From: CAJQND01 sp051010055
GTDB lineage: Bacteria; Pseudomonadota; Alphaproteobacteria; Rhizobiales; CAJQND01
NCBI GenBank assembly: GCA_051010055.1
Contig: JBPCVY010000110.1
Location: forward strand, 1 to 7,689
Length of the DNA: 7,689 nucleotides
Reading direction: 5' to 3'
Position numbers and translations under genes: made by a program. The notes under the pieces were generated by a model, which was given only the letters and a program-made list of their open reading frames with translations, was not told the DNA's origin and made no database searches. Of this stretch, positions 4,737-7,689 are shown one piece after another (positions within the stretch are counted from its first letter, which is position 1; the number at the start of each line of letters is the position of its first letter).

Positions 4737-5471
4737 TTGCGCCGGGTTTTGTTCATTCTGTTTGCCGTTGCCGTGCTGGCGTTTCCTGCGCTGGCCATAT
4801 GGATTATTCATCCGCCCGCCCTGTTCGACACCGTAGAGGCGCGCCGGGCGAGCCTGCCCCAGCGCCTGGCGGAACAGAATGTGGCCATGGGCCAGCCCTT
4901 GTTCATTCGCATTTTCAAGGAAAGCTCTGAGCTTGAAATGTGGATGAAGGCGGAAGGGAAATGGCGCCTTTTCGCCAGTTACGAGATTTGCAAATGGTCT
5001 GGCCGGCTGGGCCCGAAACTGAAAATGGGCGACAAGCAGGCCCCGGAGGGCTTTTACGAGGTGCGCCTTTCCTCGCTTAACCCCAATTCGCGCTGGCACC
5101 TGTCGTTCAATCTCGGGTTTCCCAACAAGTTCGACAGGGCGCACGGGCGCACTGGCTCGTTCTTGATGGTGCATGGGGGCTGCTCGTCTGCGGGTTGCTA
5201 TGCCATGACCAACCCGGCGGTGGATGATATTTACCGGCTCACTGAGGCGGCCCTTAATGGGGGCCAGGGGTTTGTGCCGGTGCACATTTTCCCCTTCCGC
5301 ATGACCAATGAGGCCATGTGGGCCCGTGCGGGCAACAAGTGGTTCAAGTTCTGGCAGAACCTGAAAAAGGGCTATGACGCGTTTGAGGAAACCCGGGTGC
5401 CGCCGCCGGTAAAGGTTGCCGGTAAGCAATATGTGATTGGCGCTGCGCTCACCGCCGTGGAAAACCAATAA
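4737..5471 (+). CDS. YafK/DpaA-type L,D-transpeptidase-fold protein, membrane-anchored or secreted (244 aa)
   Basis: This is a periplasmic peptidoglycan enzyme of the YafK branch of the YkuD fold. In E. coli the YafK protein (DpaA) releases Braun lipoprotein from peptidoglycan, while related enzymes form L,D-crosslinks; which applies here cannot be read from sequence. Residues 1-25 are a signal peptide or membrane anchor (MRRVLFILFAVAVLAFPALA). The domain runs from FIRIFKESSELEMWM (56-70) through YEICKWSGRLGPK (82-94), QAPEGFYEV (101-109) and LNPNSRWHLSFNLG (114-127) to the active-site loop MVHGGCSSAGCYAM (144-157), with His146 and Cys154 as the expected catalytic pair, then VHIFPFRMT (182-190). 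The start is TTG 4737. The ATG at 4718 is out of frame, and a TGA at 4719-4721 closes the frame upstream. A paralogue follows 14 bases downstream in the same operon. Confidence 0.85.
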   Translation: MRRVLFILFAVAVLAFPALAIWIIHPPALFDTVEARRASLPQRLAEQNVAMGQPLFIRIFKESSELEMWMKAEGKWRLFASYEICKWSGRLGPKLKMGDKQAPEGFYEVRLSSLNPNSRWHLSFNLGFPNKFDRAHGRTGSFLMVHGGCSSAGCYAMTNPAVDDIYRLTEAALNGGQGFVPVHIFPFRMTNEAMWARAGNKWFKFWQNLKKGYDAFEETRVPPPVKVAGKQYVIGAALTAVENQ

Positions 5472-5485
5472 AGTGGGCGTGGTTT

Positions 5486-6349
5486 ATGGTTAATGGTTTT
5501 GTAAGATCACTGAGGGAAAGTCGTCGGGCTATGATCCATTTTGGCCACACAGCGCAATTCCTGCGCGCGCGCAAACTGTTCGGGCTTGTTGTTGCCGGAA
5601 TACTGGCGCTCGCGGTTTCCGGCTGCATGTCTTTTGAAAGCAAGGACCAAAAACCCCTGTCGCCGGAAATGAAGGCGCTGTTGAAGCAAAAGCGCATCAA
5701 GCCGGGCGGCAAGATGTATGTGCGCATCTTCAAGCAGGAATCACAGCTTGAAGTGTGGCTGCAGAACACATCGAACACCTATACCAAGGTAACCACCTAT
5801 AAGATTTGCAACTGGTCGGGCGATTTGGGACCGAAAACCAAGCAGGGCGACCGCCAGGCGCCGGAAGGGTTCTATGTTGTCACCCCAAGCCAGATGAACC
5901 CGAATTCGAAGTATCATCTTTCGTTCAATATCGGCTATCCCAACGCCTATGATAAATCGCACGGGTATACGGGCGCCCATTTGATGGTCCATGGGGGCTG
6001 TTTATCGAAGGGCTGCTACGCCATAACCGATGAGGCGGTGCAGGAGCTTTATGCCCTGGCGCGTGAGAGCTTCATTGGCGGCCAGCGCGAGTTTCTTGTG
6101 CACGCGTTTCCGTTCCACATGACCGCGCAGAACATGAAAACGCGCAAGGGCCACAAATGGTATCCTTTCTGGAAAAACCTGAAAGAGGGCCACGACTTGT
6201 TCCTGCTTACCCGCAGGCCGCCTGTGGCCGGCACCAAGAACGGGCGCTATGTGTTCTTCACCGGCCCGGAAAAAGTGCCCGCCGAATACCGCGTATCAGC
6301 GGCAGCATCAAACCCCGGCGCGCCCCGGCTCATCAAAGGTTGGAACTAG
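5486..6349 (+). CDS. YafK/DpaA-type L,D-transpeptidase-fold lipoprotein (287 aa)
   Basis: This is a paralogue of the preceding gene with the same domain order: MYVRIFKQESQLEVWL (77-92), YKICNWSGDLGPK (105-117), QAPEGFYVV (124-132), NPNSKYHLSFNIGYPNAYD (138-156), active-site loop MVHGGCLSKGCYAI (167-180) with His169 and Cys177, then VHAFPFHMT (205-213). It differs in its export signal. LFGLVVAGILALAVSGC (31-47) ends in a lipobox, so Cys47 should be lipidated; Met48 at +2 does not carry the Asp inner-membrane retention signal, which suggests outer-membrane placement. A C-terminal extension (250-287) is absent from its partner. ATG 5486 gives a long N-region. ATG 5531 (Met16) gives a more typical lipoprotein signal of about 31 residues and may be the true start. 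Only 14 bases separate it from the gene upstream, so co-transcription is likely. Confidence 0.88.
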   Translation: MVNGFVRSLRESRRAMIHFGHTAQFLRARKLFGLVVAGILALAVSGCMSFESKDQKPLSPEMKALLKQKRIKPGGKMYVRIFKQESQLEVWLQNTSNTYTKVTTYKICNWSGDLGPKTKQGDRQAPEGFYVVTPSQMNPNSKYHLSFNIGYPNAYDKSHGYTGAHLMVHGGCLSKGCYAITDEAVQELYALARESFIGGQREFLVHAFPFHMTAQNMKTRKGHKWYPFWKNLKEGHDLFLLTRRPPVAGTKNGRYVFFTGPEKVPAEYRVSAAASNPGAPRLIKGWN

Positions 6350-6410
6350 AAGCGGGATTATCCCTTACTAGATTAGTGCGCGATGTGAGCACCCACCCTC
6401 ACTGCAAACG

Positions 6411-6424
6411 GTGCAAATTTGCAC
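6411..6424. promoter_or_regulatory. Perfect 14-bp palindrome, possible operator
   Basis: GTGCAAATTTGCAC is perfectly self-complementary. It lies 62 bases after the L,D-transpeptidase operon and about 170 bases before the Cys-rich secreted protein gene. With an AT core and no T run it looks more like a dimer-binding operator than a terminator. The rest of 6350-6582 shows no gene. Confidence 0.4.
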
Positions 6425-6603
6425 GCTGATCCCGGGCTGCCGAATTTCATAGTTAGTTTTTTAAATAATCAGTTGCGAAAAGTTTTACTTAAGAATGCTG
6501 GCCCTTTTTCGCCTTTCTTTTTTGTGTTGATGCGAACCGTAGACGGTGTCTTTCAATGAAATAACCAGGGAGAACTGCAAGGACGTTTAGATTTTTCTGT
6601 TTC

Positions 6604-6903
6604 TTGTCAGTGGCTTTGGTACTCGTTTTCAATGCGCCGAATGCCTTCGCAACATCGACAACTCCGGTAAGTGAAAGAGGCGAAAGTGCATCTTTCGCAG
6701 TCGGTTGCTCGGCTTCTTGTTCGCAAGGGACCACATCTTTGTCTTGCTCTGCGAATGGATCGGGCACCTCATGTCAAGTAAGTACGAACGGCCGTACAGC
6801 TCTCTGCACTGATGGAACAAACAGTACTGGTTGCAACTGTACGAGTGGAACACTGCCAGTATCCAATCAACAGGTGAATGCCAGATCTTGCAAGAGCTGG
6901 TGA
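6604..6903 (+). CDS. Small secreted cysteine-rich protein of unknown function; start codon probably mutated
   Basis: I do not recognise the family. A hydrophobic signal segment (LSVALVLVFNAPNAFA) ends in the signal-peptidase-like site AFA before TSTTPVSE. The mature part, about 82 residues, is rich in Ser, Thr and Gly and has eight cysteines (VGC, ASC, LSC, TSC, ALC, TGC, CNC, RSC), an even number compatible with disulfides outside the cytoplasm. The TTG at 6604 has no ribosome binding site and cuts the signal peptide short. A strong GGGAGA (6568-6573) lies nine bases before ACG at 6583, and from there the frame reads TFRFFCFLSVAL, a textbook charged-plus-hydrophobic signal start. The original start was probably ATG 6583, now ACG. 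Expression may be reduced or lost. The opposite-strand frame (6489-6767) lacks any export or domain feature. Confidence 0.55.
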   Translation: MSVALVLVFNAPNAFATSTTPVSERGESASFAVGCSASCSQGTTSLSCSANGSGTSCQVSTNGRTALCTDGTNSTGCNCTSGTLPVSNQQVNARSCKSW

Positions 6904-6974
6904 TCAGCCTAAGAACTTTTCGCAAACTGGGGTAGTCTTTCAAGTACGTCCCGGTTTTCCACTAGCTCAGATTT

Positions 6975-6989
6975 TGCGGCACCGCCGCA
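6975..6989. repeat. GC-rich perfect hairpin between two small genes
   Basis: TGCGGC-ACC-GCCGCA forms a 6-bp stem with a 3-base loop, 72 bases past the Cys-rich gene. There is no T run after it on either strand. It could still mark the 3' end of that transcript. Confidence 0.35.
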
Positions 6990-7063
6990 CGCCCGGCCGA
7001 CGCTTTGGCAAAAGTCCTTTTTTCAGCATGGCCTGCTATGTTTCCGATTTTGTAGGCACGTGC

Positions 7064-7069
7064 TATATT
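7064..7069 (+). promoter_or_regulatory. Possible -10 element of a near-leaderless transcript
   Basis: TATATT lies five bases before ATG 7075, and no Shine-Dalgarno sequence precedes that ATG. If this is a -10 box, transcription would begin at or within a base or two of the start codon. The region 17 bases upstream (TTTCCG, 7041-7046) is a poor -35, so support is weak. Confidence 0.25.
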
Positions 7070-7074
7070 TTGGC

Positions 7075-7401
7075 ATGCGCGCGCCTGAGGTCACCTTCCT
7101 GATAACGCTTATGTCTGCGTCGTCTGCGCTTGCGCATGGCTGGTATGACCGGACGTGTTGTTCTGACAATGATTGCCGTCCGGCAAATCCTGGTGAAGTT
7201 GTCGGTGTTGACGGCGGGTATGAGGTTGTGGTTGGCGAAGTCCGCTATCGTGTTGCAAACCGTGATACACGGGTGCGTCCATCATTGGACGGTGGTTTTC
7301 ATGTTTGCATAATCAATCAGTTTTCGTGGTCGGATGGCGGTGGTATTGTTCTCGATTATCCCCATTTGCAATGCTTGTATGTTCCAAAGTCAGGCGTATA
7401 G
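7075..7401 (+). CDS. Small secreted protein of an uncharacterised HGWYD-CC-DC family (108 aa)
   Basis: Residues 1-20 form a signal peptide (hydrophobic VTFLITLMSASSALA), cut before HGWYD. The mature protein starts HGWYDRTCCSDNDCRP, continues with DGGYEVVVGEVRYRV, then RPSLDGGFHVCI, and ends QCLYVPKSG. From general familiarity, many Rhizobiales genomes encode short exported proteins with this order: an H-x-W-Y start, CC-x3-DC, a GGY-x-V strand, SxDG-xFHxC and a final C-L-(Y/F)-V-P. Their function is unknown to me. Five cysteines are visible in the mature part, so disulfide bonding in the periplasm is plausible. ATG 7075 is chosen because it places the signal peptide correctly; GTG 7060 would add MLYFG and has no better ribosome binding site. 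A terminator follows 44 bases after the stop. Confidence 0.75.
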   Translation: MRAPEVTFLITLMSASSALAHGWYDRTCCSDNDCRPANPGEVVGVDGGYEVVVGEVRYRVANRDTRVRPSLDGGFHVCIINQFSWSDGGGIVLDYPHLQCLYVPKSGV

Positions 7402-7445
7402 CATTCCTCATTGACCATCGCGGCTTTTCAAAGCATTCAAACCTC

Positions 7446-7474
7446 CTGTGTCACTCAAACAGTGGCACAGTTTT
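7446..7474 (+). terminator. Intrinsic terminator after the 108-residue secreted protein gene
   Basis: CTGTGTCACT (7446-7455) pairs with AGTGGCACAG (7461-7470) over the loop CAAAC, a 10-bp stem with one G-U pair, followed directly by TTTT (7471-7474). It lies 44 bases past the stop at 7399-7401. Confidence 0.75.
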
Positions 7475-7582
7475 AAGGGGCCAAGACACTAACTCGTAGC
7501 TATGAATTTTGGAACCAACCAGACCATCAAAATGCTCACAAACAGATCTGACTTTTTGCTCCGTGTCATACACATAGTTCAT
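7451..7582 (-). CDS. Possible small protein or gene scrap (43 aa)
   Basis: The minus-strand frame runs from ATG 7580-7582 to TGA 7451-7453 and begins MNYVYDTEQKVRSVCEHFDG, ending in PLFE. Its composition is protein-like, with mixed charged and hydrophobic residues and few rare ones. GAGG lies ten bases before the ATG. The stop falls inside the stem of the plus-strand terminator, so if real the gene converges on its neighbour. I see no known domain, signal peptide or membrane segment. The frame is closed by a TGA just upstream, so it is either a genuine tiny gene or the end of a longer decayed one. The rest of 7402-7689 shows nothing else I can support. Confidence 0.3.
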   Translation of the reverse strand: MNYVYDTEQKVRSVCEHFDGLVGSKIHSYELVSWPLKTVPLFE

Positions 7583-7689
7583 AGGCGGCAAGCCTCAAAA
7601 ACAAGGTCAGTATGTCTCGAACAGTATTCAAGGACCGTATCGGATAATCAACCTGACCCCGAATGTATGACAACAACACACTATAAACC

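Noticed and set aside
4668..5468. Long minus-strand frame of 266 codons opposite the first L,D-transpeptidase-fold gene
   Set aside because: It is antisense to a well-conserved protein; the translation is rich in Arg, His and Pro without domain structure, as expected for a shadow frame.
6353..6365. GGGATTATCCC as a terminator of the L,D-transpeptidase operon
   Set aside because: A five-base stem with a one-base loop and no T run is too weak to call.
6489..6767. Minus-strand 92-codon frame opposite the Cys-rich gene
   Set aside because: It has no ribosome binding site or domain, whereas the plus strand encodes a signal peptide and regularly spaced cysteines.
7605..7658. GGTCAG...CTGACC inverted repeat near the right edge
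   Set aside because: The arms are only six bases long with a 42-base interior and no further symmetry, so chance is likely.

Overview
The window looks like an accessory, partly decayed stretch of an alphaproteobacterial chromosome, probably Hyphomicrobiales or a close relative. That placement is an inference from four signs: the REP-type palindromes (CCTCATGGTGAGGAG and CCTCATCCCGAGC types), a pair of YafK-type L,D-transpeptidase-fold genes, a small secreted HGWYD...CC...DC protein of a kind familiar from that order, and the moderate GC content. No rRNA, tRNA, CRISPR array or intact transposase was seen.

Layout. Positions 1-237 hold short palindromic intergenic repeats. Positions 238-515 (minus strand) hold two overlapping gene scraps: part of a P4-type tyrosine integrase and a tail resembling the C-terminus of pyrroline-5-carboxylate reductase. 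Positions 670-1491 are a family 2 glycosyltransferase gene broken by one in-frame TAA. Positions 1553-2188 have no convincing gene but are densely packed with strong hairpins and at least one long-range stem; this is the best candidate for an undescribed element, a large structured RNA. Positions 2343-3368 are a field of REP/REPIN palindromes around one compact unit: a structured leader, a 99-residue helical protein of unknown function with an excellent ribosome binding site, and a terminator.

Positions 3387-4405 (minus) are a TIR-domain gene, likely an NAD-cleaving defence-type protein, carrying a one-base frameshift and a downstream in-frame TGA. Its AT-rich promoter region holds two palindromes, one containing a perfect TATAAT. 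Positions 4737-6349 are a healthy two-gene operon of paralogous YafK/DpaA-type proteins, one with an N-terminal membrane segment or signal peptide and one a predicted lipoprotein. Positions 6583-6903 encode a small secreted Cys-rich protein whose start codon seems to have mutated to ACG. Positions 7075-7401 encode a small secreted protein of an uncharacterised family, followed by a terminator and a possible 43-residue minus-strand reading frame.

Taken together, the cell-envelope operon (4737-6349) and the small secreted proteins look like maintained genes. The left half reads as a graveyard of imported DNA: integrase scrap, broken glycosyltransferase, broken TIR gene and REP elements, around a possible large non-coding RNA. 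Three separate single-base lesions in recognisable genes argue for relaxed selection there, although assembly or sequencing error has to be excluded.
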